53,365 nt of DNA, taken from contig JAZQZM010000050.1 of the NCBI GenBank assembly GCA_045634085.1, positions 1 to 53,365 of the forward strand, in the 5' to 3' direction. The position numbers and the translations under genes were made by a program. Positions 1 to 7,412 of the stretch are shown in pieces (the first letter of the stretch is position 1; the number at the start of each line of letters is the position of its first letter). The stretch comes from HGM04593 sp045634085. GTDB lineage: Bacteria > Bacteroidota > Bacteroidia > Bacteroidales > Bacteroidaceae. The notes under the pieces are model-generated. The model saw only the letters and a program-made list of their open reading frames with translations, made no database searches and was not told the origin of the DNA.

Positions 1-2
1 AA

Positions 3-134
3 TTTGTGGTAGATGATACCGACCCCGAAGCCGACCGTGTGGCGCTTGACAACAACTATGTGACGATAACTCCTATTTCCATAGACATGACTGATTACAA
101 GCTGCTTGAAGAGATGAAGCAGTGGAATCTTTGA
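3..134 (+). CDS. surE: SurE 5'-nucleotidase, C-terminal end (partial)
   Basis: Only the last 43 codons are in the window; the reading frame enters from the left edge and stops with TGA at 132-134. The visible peptide (FVVDDTDPEADRVALDNNYV, then TITPISIDMTDYKLLEEMKQ, ending WNL) resembles the C-terminal end of SurE, the stationary-phase survival nucleoside-monophosphate phosphatase, which typically finishes with a segment on the pattern D..A...NYVSITPL..D.T. The catalytic N-terminal half is not visible. It lies 12 bases upstream of lpxB on the same strand, the surE-lpxB order usual in Bacteroidales, so the two are probably co-transcribed. Identification rests on the C-terminal pattern and the neighbour. 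Confidence 0.8.
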   Translation, partial: FVVDDTDPEADRVALDNNYVTITPISIDMTDYKLLEEMKQWNL

Positions 135-146
135 TAAATAAGAATA

Positions 147-1289
147 ATGAAATACTATCTCATAGTCGGTGAGGCTTCGGGCGATTTGCATGCCTCGAAT
201 CTGATGAAGTCGATAAAGGCTGTTGATGCCGATGCCGAGTTCCGTTTCTTTGGCGGTGACCTTATGACGGCTGTCGGCGGCACGCGTGTAAGGCATTACC
301 GCGACACAGCTTTCATGGGCTTTGTGCCTGTATTGCTGCACCTGCGTTCAATATTCTCGAACATGAGCATGTGCAAGAAGGATATTGTTGCCTGGAATCC
401 CGATGTACTTATCCTTGTCGATTATCCTGGTTTCAACCTCTCTATTGCCGAGTACATCCACAAGAATACCGATATTCCTGTCTATTACTACATTTCGCCC
501 AAAATCTGGGCCTGGAAGGAACATCGTATCAAGAATATCAAACGTGATGTCGACGAACTCTTTTCAATTCTGCCTTTCGAGGTGGAGTTCTTTGAGAAAA
601 AGCATAACTATGGAATAAATTATGTCGGCAATCCGTGTGTTGACGCTGTAGATGCCTTTCTGCGCAACAATCCCGAGGATCGCGCTTCGTTTATTGCTCG
701 TAACGCTATCCCTGACAAACCCATCGTGGCGCTGTTGGCTGGCAGCCGCAAGCAGGAGATTACTGCCAACTTGCCGTTGATGCTCAATGCCATGAAGGAT
801 TTTCCCGGTTACCAACCTGTACTAGCGGGTGCTCCGGGAATTGACAAGGAATTCTACAAACCGTATCTGGCCCAGGGTGCATGCATTGTTTTCGGCGAGA
901 CATACAACATCCTCAACCATGCTCATGCTGCTCTTGTGACATCAGGGACAGCGACACTTGAGACTGGAATATTCCGTGTGCCGCAGGTTGTCTGCTATGC
1001 CACACCAATGGAGCGTCTCTACTCATGGCTGAAGAAGCATTTCCTCAAGGTAAAGTTCGTTTCTCTTGTGAACCTGATTGCCGGCAAGGAGGTCGTGAGG
1101 GAGCTTGTGGCGGCCGATATGTGTCTTGATAATGTCAAGGCCGAGCTCGGCAAGCTTTTGCCAGCTGACAGTGAAGAGAGGAAGACTATGCTGAAAGAGT
1201 ATGACCGCATGCTCCAGATTCTTGGTGAAGCAGGCGCATCGGAACGTGCTGCGAACAGGATGGTGGCTTTGCTCAAAAAGCGCGGATAG
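147..1289 (+). CDS. lpxB: lipid-A-disaccharide synthase LpxB
   Basis: A family GT19 glycosyltransferase that joins UDP-2,3-diacylglucosamine and lipid X into the lipid A disaccharide, at the inner face of the cytoplasmic membrane. The 380-residue length is normal. The N-terminus YLIVGEASGDLHASNLMKSI carries the LpxB signature GE.SGD.H. Further family segments are the region around residue 75-125 (DVLILVDYPGFNLSIAEY, then YYISPKIWAWKEHRI), the LLAGSRKQEI segment near residue 198, and the UDP-sugar region with TSGTATLE near residue 266. The ATG start is 12 bases after the surE stop. A strong hairpin follows 27 bases after the stop and faces convergent cdsA. No irregularity is seen. Confidence 0.97.
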   Translation: MKYYLIVGEASGDLHASNLMKSIKAVDADAEFRFFGGDLMTAVGGTRVRHYRDTAFMGFVPVLLHLRSIFSNMSMCKKDIVAWNPDVLILVDYPGFNLSIAEYIHKNTDIPVYYYISPKIWAWKEHRIKNIKRDVDELFSILPFEVEFFEKKHNYGINYVGNPCVDAVDAFLRNNPEDRASFIARNAIPDKPIVALLAGSRKQEITANLPLMLNAMKDFPGYQPVLAGAPGIDKEFYKPYLAQGACIVFGETYNILNHAHAALVTSGTATLETGIFRVPQVVCYATPMERLYSWLKKHFLKVKFVSLVNLIAGKEVVRELVAADMCLDNVKAELGKLLPADSEERKTMLKEYDRMLQILGEAGASERAANRMVALLKKRG

Positions 1290-1316
1290 GATTTCTTGTC
1301 CGTTCCTGATAATAAA

Positions 1317-1354
1317 AGCAATGGTGACCGATTATGGATTCGGTCACCATTGCT
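1317..1354. terminator. bidirectional hairpin between lpxB and cdsA
   Basis: Perfect 15-bp stem (1317-1331 with 1340-1354) and an 8-base loop, between two convergent genes. It is A-rich on the left flank (cdsA direction) with only a short T-containing tail on the right. Its position and stability make it a shared terminator for lpxB and for the rsfS-ftsH-cdsA transcript. Confidence 0.85.
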
Positions 1355-1372
1355 GTCTATTGAAAGGGTATC

Positions 1373-2209
1373 TTAAATGATACCGATGATGCTCAGATAT
1401 ACAATTGCACTGGGTACGGCAAGCAGAGTGCTGTCAAAGCGGTCGAGCAGGCCGCCGTGTCCTGGCAGGAAGTTGCCTGAGTCCTTAATCTGCATTTCGC
1501 GTTTCATGCACGATTCAATGAGGTCGCCAAGTGTCGCTGTCGCAACAACTACCACTGCCAGCCCAATCCATTCCCAAATTGTCATAGAACCAGCGATGTA
1601 GTACAATGCAACTCCTGCACCGATTGTAACGAGTGTGCCGCCGGCAAAGCCTTCCCATGTCTTCTTGGGTGATACACGTTCGAACATCTTGTGACGTCCC
1701 AATGTGCAGCCGAACAAGAATGCTCCGGTGTCGTTGCACCAGATGAAGATGAAGATTGACAATGGCAGCAGCATGCTGTATGTTTCTCCCTCTCCGGCTC
1801 TGCATGTGGAGAGGATGTTCAGCAGTGCAAAAGGCAATGCGGTGTACACCTGGCTCAGTGTAAAGTATGCGAAATTGTCCAGTTTGCTGCCTTTTGTGCC
1901 GAACACCTGCTGAATGAATACATATACTACAAGTGCAATGTATGGAGCAAATATCGGCAGCTTATGCTCTATGCCGCAATGGCATACCGCAAAAAATGCC
2001 GCAAACAGATATCCTCCGCCCAATATGGCCCACCATTTGTTGAAGGTGGTATTCTTGTACTTCTCAACAAGTGAGCAGAACTCTTTGACAGAGCACATTG
2101 TAACTAACAGGAAGAGGACTGCAAAACTACTCTTGCCTAACCACATTGAGCCAATCAGAGCTACGCCGAACACCAGGCCCGTTGCTACGCGTATTAGAAA
2201 ATTCTTCAT
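1373..2209 (-). CDS. cdsA: phosphatidate cytidylyltransferase CdsA
   Basis: Makes CDP-diacylglycerol from phosphatidic acid and CTP, the branch point for membrane phospholipids; an integral membrane enzyme. The 278 residues contain several hydrophobic segments (for example residues 4-35, 56-80 and 85-105). The CdsA signature lies near the C-terminus: SPKKTWEGFAGG, then GDLIESCMKREMQIKDSGNF, then LPGHGGLLDRFDS, including the conserved acidic and Lys residues of the CTP transferase family. It lies 48 bases downstream of ftsH on the same strand, and the rsfS-ftsH-cdsA order is common in Bacteroidetes, indicating an operon. No sign of truncation. Confidence 0.96.
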   Translation of the reverse strand: MKNFLIRVATGLVFGVALIGSMWLGKSSFAVLFLLVTMCSVKEFCSLVEKYKNTTFNKWWAILGGGYLFAAFFAVCHCGIEHKLPIFAPYIALVVYVFIQQVFGTKGSKLDNFAYFTLSQVYTALPFALLNILSTCRAGEGETYSMLLPLSIFIFIWCNDTGAFLFGCTLGRHKMFERVSPKKTWEGFAGGTLVTIGAGVALYYIAGSMTIWEWIGLAVVVVATATLGDLIESCMKREMQIKDSGNFLPGHGGLLDRFDSTLLAVPSAIVYLSIIGII

Positions 2210-2257
2210 GTCTTGTCGGTGTTTTTTATTTGTATTATGGTTTGTGTCGCTTTATTC

Positions 2258-4246
2258 CTATGCAGGTTCTTTCTTTGGAGTGTCAGCAGCCTGTGTGCTC
2301 GTCTCCTCGGCTACGGCACTCTTTTTCTCTTCGTTGTTCTCGAAGATTTCTTCACTGCGTGATGTCCAGGGGCGTTTGCCGAATATCTTCTCTACATCCT
2401 CGGCAAAGATAACCTCTTTCTCGATGAGAATCCTTGCAAGTTCGGCATGTCCCTCCTTGTGCTCACTCAGGATTGCCTTTGCCCTTTCGTATTGTCCGGT
2501 AATCATCTTGTGTACCTCGCTGTCTATTGCCTCTGCAGTCTTCTCGCTGTAAGGACGGTTGAACGAGTACTCCTGATTGTTGTAGTAGCAGAGATTGGAG
2601 AGCTTTTCACTCATTCCTGCGTATGCAATCATGGCGTATGCCTGCTTTGTCACACGTTCAAGGTCGTTCATGGCGCCGGTGGAGATTTGCCCGATGAAGG
2701 TCTCCTCGGCAGCACGTCCGCCAAGTGTGGCGCACATCTCGTCAAGCATCTGTTCCTTGGTTGTTATCTGGCGTTCTTCGGGCATATACCAGGCGGCTCC
2801 CAAAGCTCTGCCGCGTGGGACAATGGTTACCTTGATAAGCGGGTTCGCATGTTCAAGGAACCATGATATGGTGGCGTGTCCGGCCTCGTGTATGGCAATG
2901 GCTTCCTTCTCCTTCTGTGTCAGGACTTTGGTCTTCTTTTCGAGTCCGCCGATGATGCGGTCTATTGCATCAAGGAAGTCTTGCTTGTCGATGGCCTTCT
3001 TGTGCTGGCGTGCTGCAATGAGTGCAGCCTCGTTGCAGACATTGGCAATGTCGGCACCCGAGAATCCCGGAGTCTGGCGTGAGAGCAGGTCTACATCGAC
3101 CGACGGGTCGAGCTTCAACGGGCGCATATGTACTCCGAATATAGCCTTACGTTCGTTCAGGTCGGGGAGGTCCACATGTATTTGGCGGTCGAAACGGCCG
3201 GCACGGAGCAGAGCCTTGTCCAGGATGTCGGCACGGTTTGTCGCAGCAATTACAATGATACCGCTGTTGGTTCCGAAACCGTCCATCTCGGTGAGCAGCT
3301 GGTTCAGCGTATTCTCGCGTTCGTCGTTACCGCCCATTGACGGGTTCTTGCCGCGTGCGCGTCCCACTGCATCAATCTCGTCAATGAAGACGATGCATGG
3401 CGCTTTCTCCTTTGCCTGGCGGAACAGGTCGCGTACGCGTGACGCGCCTACACCCACGAACATCTCAACAAAGTCGGAGCCAGACATCGAAAAGAACGGA
3501 ACGTTTGCCTCGCCTGCCACCGCCTTTGCGAGTAGGGTCTTTCCTGTTCCCGGAGGGCCTACAAGCAAAGCGCCCTTGGGGATTTTTCCACCAAGTTCTG
3601 TGTATATCTTGGGGTTCTTGAGGAAGTCCACAATCTCCTTGACCTCCTGTTTTGCTCCTTCCTGTCCGGCTACATCCTTGAAGGTTATCGTAGGTGTATT
3701 CTCCTTGTCAAACAGTTTTGCCTGTGATTTTCCTACATTGAACACGCCGCCGCCGTTGCCGCTGCCGCCGCCCATGCGGTTCATTATGAAAATCCAGAAA
3801 ATGATGATGAGGACGAACGGACCTATGCTCCAAAGCAGATTTGACAGCAGGCCGTTGTCTTTTTCATATGTCAATGTGCCGTCGAATCTCACTTTGCCGT
3901 TCTCGTCGGCTTTCTTCATTTCAAAGATATATTCGTCAAAGTTGTCGGTCGAACCGATAGTGGTCACTACCATCGGGCGTGCTTTTGCATCAAGTTTTTC
4001 CTTTGGGAATACGTATGCAGCAGAGTCCTTCTTTAGGTATGCCTCGACTTCGCCGTTCTCACTTACTGTTATGTCTTCAACGTATCCGTTGGCGATATAC
4101 TCCCTGAATACTGAATATTTTACCTCCTTTATCTGCTCGTTGCCGCCGTTACCGAACAGGTACAGGGCAAGGAGAATCACTCCGGCTCCAATGTAGAACC
4201 AGGTGAAATTGAATTTTGGTTTTCCTATTTTTCCTAAATTTGCCAT
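2258..4246 (-). CDS. ftsH: ATP-dependent zinc metalloprotease FtsH
   Basis: Membrane-anchored AAA+ protease that degrades misfolded membrane proteins and short-lived regulators. The 662 residues run in the family order. A transmembrane helix (about 14-31) is followed by a periplasmic domain, a second helix (about 137-155), and a Gly-rich linker with GGGSGNGGG. The AAA+ module has Walker A GPPGTGKT near residue 230, Walker B IVFIDEIDAVG and the second region of homology with RAGRFDR. The M41 protease domain carries the zinc motif HEAGH near residue 453. An acidic Glu/Ala/Thr-rich tail closes the protein. It lies 53 bases after rsfS and 48 before cdsA, apparently one operon. Confidence 0.98.
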   Translation of the reverse strand: MANLGKIGKPKFNFTWFYIGAGVILLALYLFGNGGNEQIKEVKYSVFREYIANGYVEDITVSENGEVEAYLKKDSAAYVFPKEKLDAKARPMVVTTIGSTDNFDEYIFEMKKADENGKVRFDGTLTYEKDNGLLSNLLWSIGPFVLIIIFWIFIMNRMGGGSGNGGGVFNVGKSQAKLFDKENTPTITFKDVAGQEGAKQEVKEIVDFLKNPKIYTELGGKIPKGALLVGPPGTGKTLLAKAVAGEANVPFFSMSGSDFVEMFVGVGASRVRDLFRQAKEKAPCIVFIDEIDAVGRARGKNPSMGGNDERENTLNQLLTEMDGFGTNSGIIVIAATNRADILDKALLRAGRFDRQIHVDLPDLNERKAIFGVHMRPLKLDPSVDVDLLSRQTPGFSGADIANVCNEAALIAARQHKKAIDKQDFLDAIDRIIGGLEKKTKVLTQKEKEAIAIHEAGHATISWFLEHANPLIKVTIVPRGRALGAAWYMPEERQITTKEQMLDEMCATLGGRAAEETFIGQISTGAMNDLERVTKQAYAMIAYAGMSEKLSNLCYYNNQEYSFNRPYSEKTAEAIDSEVHKMITGQYERAKAILSEHKEGHAELARILIEKEVIFAEDVEKIFGKRPWTSRSEEIFENNEEKKSAVAEETSTQAADTPKKEPA

Positions 4247-4299
4247 ATTTCAATAGCGTACAATCCTGTAATTTTAAAATGCGTTCTTTGCTGGTATCG

Positions 4300-4671
4300 T
4301 CAGTCAAGGTCGGGGACCATGGTAATTTTAGCGTCGGCCCACAGGTGCTCAATGTCGTAGAATGCACGCACATCGGGCAGGAATATGTGTACCAGTACGT
4401 CGCCATAGTCCATGGCTACCCATTGACTGTTGCGCAAGCCGTCTATTGCATAAGGCTTCCTTCTGCCTTTTTTAAGCAGAGTGTCGGCAATGGAATCGGT
4501 AATTGCACTCACCTGGTTGGGCGAGTTTCCTTGGCATATAACAAAATAGTCGCATACACTGTTGCCCAAGTTGAGCATATCTACAACAGCAATGCCTTTT
4601 CCTTTCTTTTCCTGAATACCTTCGATTATGAGCTCGATAACTTCTTTCGCTTCAATTTTCTTGTCCTGCAT
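4300..4671 (-). CDS. rsfS: ribosome silencing factor RsfS
   Basis: RsfS (Iojap/DUF143 family) binds ribosomal protein uL14 and blocks joining of the subunits in starved cells. I chose the ATG at 4671 (MQDKKIEAKEVIELIIEGIQ; 123 residues), which fits the family length. An upstream in-frame start at 4737 would add 22 residues without family similarity. Family features seen are the VCDYFVICQGNS segment and the C-terminal WVAMDYGDVLVHIFLPDVRA followed by FYDIEHLW. It is the first gene of the apparent rsfS-ftsH-cdsA operon. The leader between 4672 and the tRNA contains no other supported gene. Confidence 0.93.
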   Translation of the reverse strand: MQDKKIEAKEVIELIIEGIQEKKGKGIAVVDMLNLGNSVCDYFVICQGNSPNQVSAITDSIADTLLKKGRRKPYAIDGLRNSQWVAMDYGDVLVHIFLPDVRAFYDIEHLWADAKITMVPDLD

Positions 4672-4917
4672 ATGTATGTATACTTTTTCGTTTTCAAAAG
4701 GTTGTTGCAATATCTGTGCCAGAAAGGATTTTGTCAAGTTTCAGCTTGTAATGTGTGACAAAATGTCTGTTTCTGCCCAACCTTATTATATTCCGCAAAT
4801 ATAATTTAATTTTATCTATCTTTAAATATAACTCCTCATTTTTGCACTGTTTTTGGCCGGCGGGCAGCGTATTTTGAACTTTTTTCTTCATTTGTGATAA
4901 AAAAAGTGGGAAAAATA

Positions 4918-4947
4918 TTTGTTTTACCAAAAAAAGTTGTACCTTTG
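4918..4947 (+). promoter_or_regulatory. Bacteroidales-type promoter for tRNA-Gln
   Basis: TTTG at 4918-4921, an 18-base spacer and TACCTTTG at 4940-4947 match the Bacteroidetes primary-sigma consensus TTTG-N19-20-TAnnTTTG. The tRNA begins 16 bases after the -7 box, which leaves room for a very short leader. Confidence 0.75.
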
Positions 4948-4963
4948 CATCGCATTTGAGCAT

Positions 4964-5034
4964 TGGGCTATGGTGTAATGGTAACACTGCAGATTCTGGT
5001 CCTGCCTTTCCTGGTTCGAGTCCGGGTAGCCCAA
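4964..5034 (+). tRNA. tRNA-Gln (anticodon CTG)
   Basis: The 71 bases fold as a complete cloverleaf. The acceptor stem is 4964-4970 with 5027-5033 (7 bp). The D-arm is GTGT/ACAC at 4973-4976 with 4984-4987. The anticodon arm is 4989-4993 with 5001-5005, with an A-C mismatch at the loop-closing pair. The loop TTCTGGT gives anticodon CTG at 4996-4998. The T-arm is 4 Watson-Crick pairs plus one T-G pair, with loop TTCGAGT at 5015-5021. The discriminator is A at 5034 and CCA is not encoded. It reads CAG codons for glutamine. It has its own promoter and a terminator directly after it, so it is monocistronic. Confidence 0.95.
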
Positions 5035-5037
5035 CAG

Positions 5038-5069
5038 AGAGTTTCAGTTATACTGGAACTCTTTTTTTG
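5038..5069 (+). terminator. intrinsic terminator of tRNA-Gln
   Basis: Eleven-pair stem (5038-5048 with 5052-5062, one G-T pair), a three-base loop and a run of seven T directly after it. Confidence 0.88.
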
Positions 5070-5098
5070 TCTATTTCCGGAGTCTTTCTGTTGAGTAT

Positions 5099-5142
5099 AT
5101 AAGTTTAGTGGGTCATGGCGCGCCATGACCCACTAAACTTAT
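5099..5142. repeat. perfect 44-bp palindrome
   Basis: Every base from 5099 to 5120 pairs with 5142 to 5121: 22 bp with no mismatch and no spacer. The centre reads GGCGCGCC. It sits 16 bases downstream of the thioredoxin-lipoprotein stop and 30 bases after the tRNA terminator. Neither side has a T-run, so a standard intrinsic terminator is not obvious. It may act as an mRNA 3' hairpin or cruciform. Confidence 0.9.
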
Positions 5143-5158
5143 GCGCCCGACAATAGCT

Positions 5159-5743
5159 TTACTGCATTATTTTTGCGACATTGGCCTCAATGTCACCTTT
5201 GTTGATCATTCCGACAGTCTTCAACGGTTCACCGTCTGTAGGGATGAATAAGAGTGTGGGGATTGCCGATATCTTGAATGCGGCAGCAATCTCTCCGCAG
5301 TTGTCCACGTTTACCTTGTATACATAAAGTTTACCGGCATACTCCTTTGCAATTTCTTCAAGTGATGGGGCAATCATCTTGCAGGGACCACACCAGTCGG
5401 CGTAGAAATCAACGATGGCAGGCTTGTCGCCCAAATATTTCCATTCAGGATTGTTGAAGTCGGCAATTCTTGTCAAGAATATTTCGTTGTCGGCCTGGAT
5501 GCAACCGGCAGGTGCTTCGCATTCCACCTTTTTGTCACATGCTGATGTACAGCCCTCGTGGTTGCCGGTGCACTCGCCGTGAGTTTGTGTGCATTCGTCG
5601 CATTCGCCAGTGCAGTCGTTGTGCTGTTGTGTACACTCGGTGTGGTTACCAGTGCAGTCGCCGCATCCTTCACTCTTTGTCTTGCTCCCGCAGCATGATG
5701 CCATCACTGCTGTGCAAAGCATTGTAAACAGAATCTTTTTCAT
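5159..5743 (-). CDS. thioredoxin-domain lipoprotein with Cys/His heptad-repeat arm
   Basis: A 194-residue exported thiol-redox protein. Residues 1-17 are a signal ending in a lipobox-like MASC, so Cys17 is probably lipidated. Residues 30-71 are six tandem 7-residue units on the pattern C-T-[GQ]-x-H-x-[ED], with Cys at 30, 37, 44, 51, 58 and 65; in two units Cys replaces His. From about residue 87 a thioredoxin fold follows with the active site WCGPC (Cys118/Cys121) and the cis-Pro segment ISAIPTLL. The redox activity is established family knowledge. The Cys/His arm suggests metal (Zn, Cu or Fe) binding or a disulfide store, which is inference. It is monocistronic, with the 44-bp palindrome just downstream. 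Confidence 0.88.
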   Translation of the reverse strand: MKKILFTMLCTAVMASCCGSKTKSEGCGDCTGNHTECTQQHNDCTGECDECTQTHGECTGNHEGCTSACDKKVECEAPAGCIQADNEIFLTRIADFNNPEWKYLGDKPAIVDFYADWCGPCKMIAPSLEEIAKEYAGKLYVYKVNVDNCGEIAAAFKISAIPTLLFIPTDGEPLKTVGMINKGDIEANVAKIMQ

Positions 5744-5881
5744 ATTAAATGGTTGTTTTAAATTAAGTCCTGTTGCAAATATATGTTTTTTCGCAATATT
5801 CAGGACTTGTGTCCGGTAAAATTAAGATAAAATAATTTTTGACAGCAATTCTGTTAAAAAAGTTTGCATTTGGATACTCTT

Positions 5882-5913
5882 TTTGTGAAATAGGGCGAAA
5901 AGTATTAATTTTG
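5882..5913 (+). promoter_or_regulatory. promoter of the TlpA-like gene
   Basis: TTTG at 5882-5885, an exact 20-base spacer and TAATTTTG at 5906-5913 match TTTG-N20-TAnnTTTG. The ATG at 5933 is 19 bases after the -7 box, giving a very short leader. Confidence 0.78.
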
Positions 5914-5932
5914 TCGCAAAATCTCAGTTATT

Positions 5933-7267
5933 ATGAAAAAAGTGTTTTTGTCATTTGTAATATTGCTCTTGTCAATATCCGTGATGCAGGCTCAGCATGC
6001 CCGTATTGAACTTTCGTTCTCTCCAATGTTGGATGCCGAAGCTTTGGTCTATGCCGGGCCGCGTGTCTGCGGTGATGCGAAGAGTGTGCGCTTGCGCAAC
6101 AGGGATGGTGTCTTTGCCGGCAGAGTAGATATGTCGTCAACAGGCTTCTACGATATTGTCGTCGTAAAGGATAATGCCCAGTTGATAACAACCGTGTATG
6201 TGGGTGAAACCGACAAGGTGAAACTTGCGGTTGAGATTGTTGACAAGTCTTTGAAGATTACAGACAATGCCGATAACCGTGTTCTCACTGCATACAATGC
6301 AGCCGTGGCTTCTAATTTACGTACGCTGTGGACAAAGCAGGGCTTGAATAACGCTGAACTGAAGAGTATCGTGACTTCGTATAGCACTGTTGCCGATTCT
6401 TTGTTATCGGCCGAGGAGGTCTCCGCTCAGGTCAAGGAGTTCGTAAAGGTGTGGGCATACACTGCTGCTTATGACGCCTATGCATCAATTCCACGTGCGC
6501 AGGGAATTGATGCTTCCGCTATTGATTTCGCAATTGCTGACGTGCTGCCAAAACCGCAGTCGGTGCTTGACTGCGACTATACATCGCTGTTCTATTCGGC
6601 CAACTTAATAATAAGTTCTGCAATCCCCTCAAATGCTTCTTTGATGGAGAAAATGAACCTGCTTTATGACAATTACAGCAATGACGCAGTGCGTGCGGCT
6701 GTGGGTGGTGCCTTGATGAGGAACTTCATAACAAGTTACAACTATTCTGCCGATTTCGAAGGCGGTCTTGCACAGGTGAGGGATGTCGTGGCAAAATGCT
6801 CTCTTTCTGATGAATATGTCAAGGAGTATCTCAAACGCAAGGCTACGATTGTAGGTTCTGCGTTTCCCCAGGAGATTGTACTGCAGGATGCCCAAGGCAA
6901 TGTGGTCGATTTTTCTACATTCAAGGGCAAATATGTATATATTGACCTGTGGGCAAGCTGGTGTGGTCCATGCCGCAAGGAGATTCCTCATCTTCAGGAA
7001 CTTGAAGAGGCAATGAAGGACAGTGATATCGTATTCCTGTCAATCTCTACCGATGCCGACAGCGAGGCGTGGAAAAAGAGCATGGATGAGCTTGGTTTGC
7101 ATGGTAACCAGCTGCATGACAGGGGTAACACCCTTTGCGATGCACTCAATGTGAAAGGAATTCCGTTCTTCCTTGTCTATGACAAAGAGGGCAGGCTTCA
7201 CACTTATGGCGCAATGCGCCCAAGCAAAGGGGCGTTGCTCAAGGAGTTTCTTGAGTCACTCAAGTGA
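5933..7267 (+). CDS. TlpA-like thioredoxin-family protein
   Basis: A 444-residue exported protein with a cleavable signal (MKKVFLSFVILLLSISVMQA). The N-terminal two thirds (about 21-310) resemble the beta-rich and then helical extension seen on many Bacteroidetes TlpA proteins (DUF4369-like; tentative). The C-terminal third (about 315-444) is a TlpA/AhpC-TSA-type thioredoxin domain with active site WASWCGPCRKEIP near residue 345 and the cis-Pro motif VKGIPFF near residue 405. It probably catalyses disulfide reduction or isomerisation in the periplasm. It has its own good promoter. It stands next to, but divergent from, the other thioredoxin-domain lipoprotein, so this locus holds two periplasmic thiol proteins. 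The physiological substrate is unknown. Confidence 0.88.
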   Translation: MKKVFLSFVILLLSISVMQAQHARIELSFSPMLDAEALVYAGPRVCGDAKSVRLRNRDGVFAGRVDMSSTGFYDIVVVKDNAQLITTVYVGETDKVKLAVEIVDKSLKITDNADNRVLTAYNAAVASNLRTLWTKQGLNNAELKSIVTSYSTVADSLLSAEEVSAQVKEFVKVWAYTAAYDAYASIPRAQGIDASAIDFAIADVLPKPQSVLDCDYTSLFYSANLIISSAIPSNASLMEKMNLLYDNYSNDAVRAAVGGALMRNFITSYNYSADFEGGLAQVRDVVAKCSLSDEYVKEYLKRKATIVGSAFPQEIVLQDAQGNVVDFSTFKGKYVYIDLWASWCGPCRKEIPHLQELEEAMKDSDIVFLSISTDADSEAWKKSMDELGLHGNQLHDRGNTLCDALNVKGIPFFLVYDKEGRLHTYGAMRPSKGALLKEFLESLK

Positions 7268-7351
7268 AAAGATTTATTTACATTCTTGTTAAATTGTCGG
7301 TTAATTGCATAATTAATCGGCAATTTACTTTATAGTCTGCAATGATATTAC

Positions 7352-7359
7352 TACTTTTG
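7352..7359 (+). promoter_or_regulatory. -7 box upstream of the secreted repeat protein
   Basis: TACTTTTG matches TAnnTTTG and lies 53 bases before the chosen ATG at 7413. No convincing TTTG is found at the expected -33 distance, so the call is partial. Confidence 0.45.
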
Positions 7360-7412
7360 CCATCTAAAAATTGAAAAATACTATCAATTTATTATAAACT
7401 AATTTTGTGCTT

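Noticed and set aside
2595..4196. 533-codon open frame on the plus strand opposite ftsH
   Set aside because: It is the antisense of a certain ftsH gene; the Ser/Arg/Pro-rich translation has no family pattern and results from the codon bias of ftsH.
5933..7267. TlpA-like gene and thioredoxin-lipoprotein as one redox operon
   Set aside because: They are divergent and the TlpA-like gene has its own good promoter; only proximity links them.
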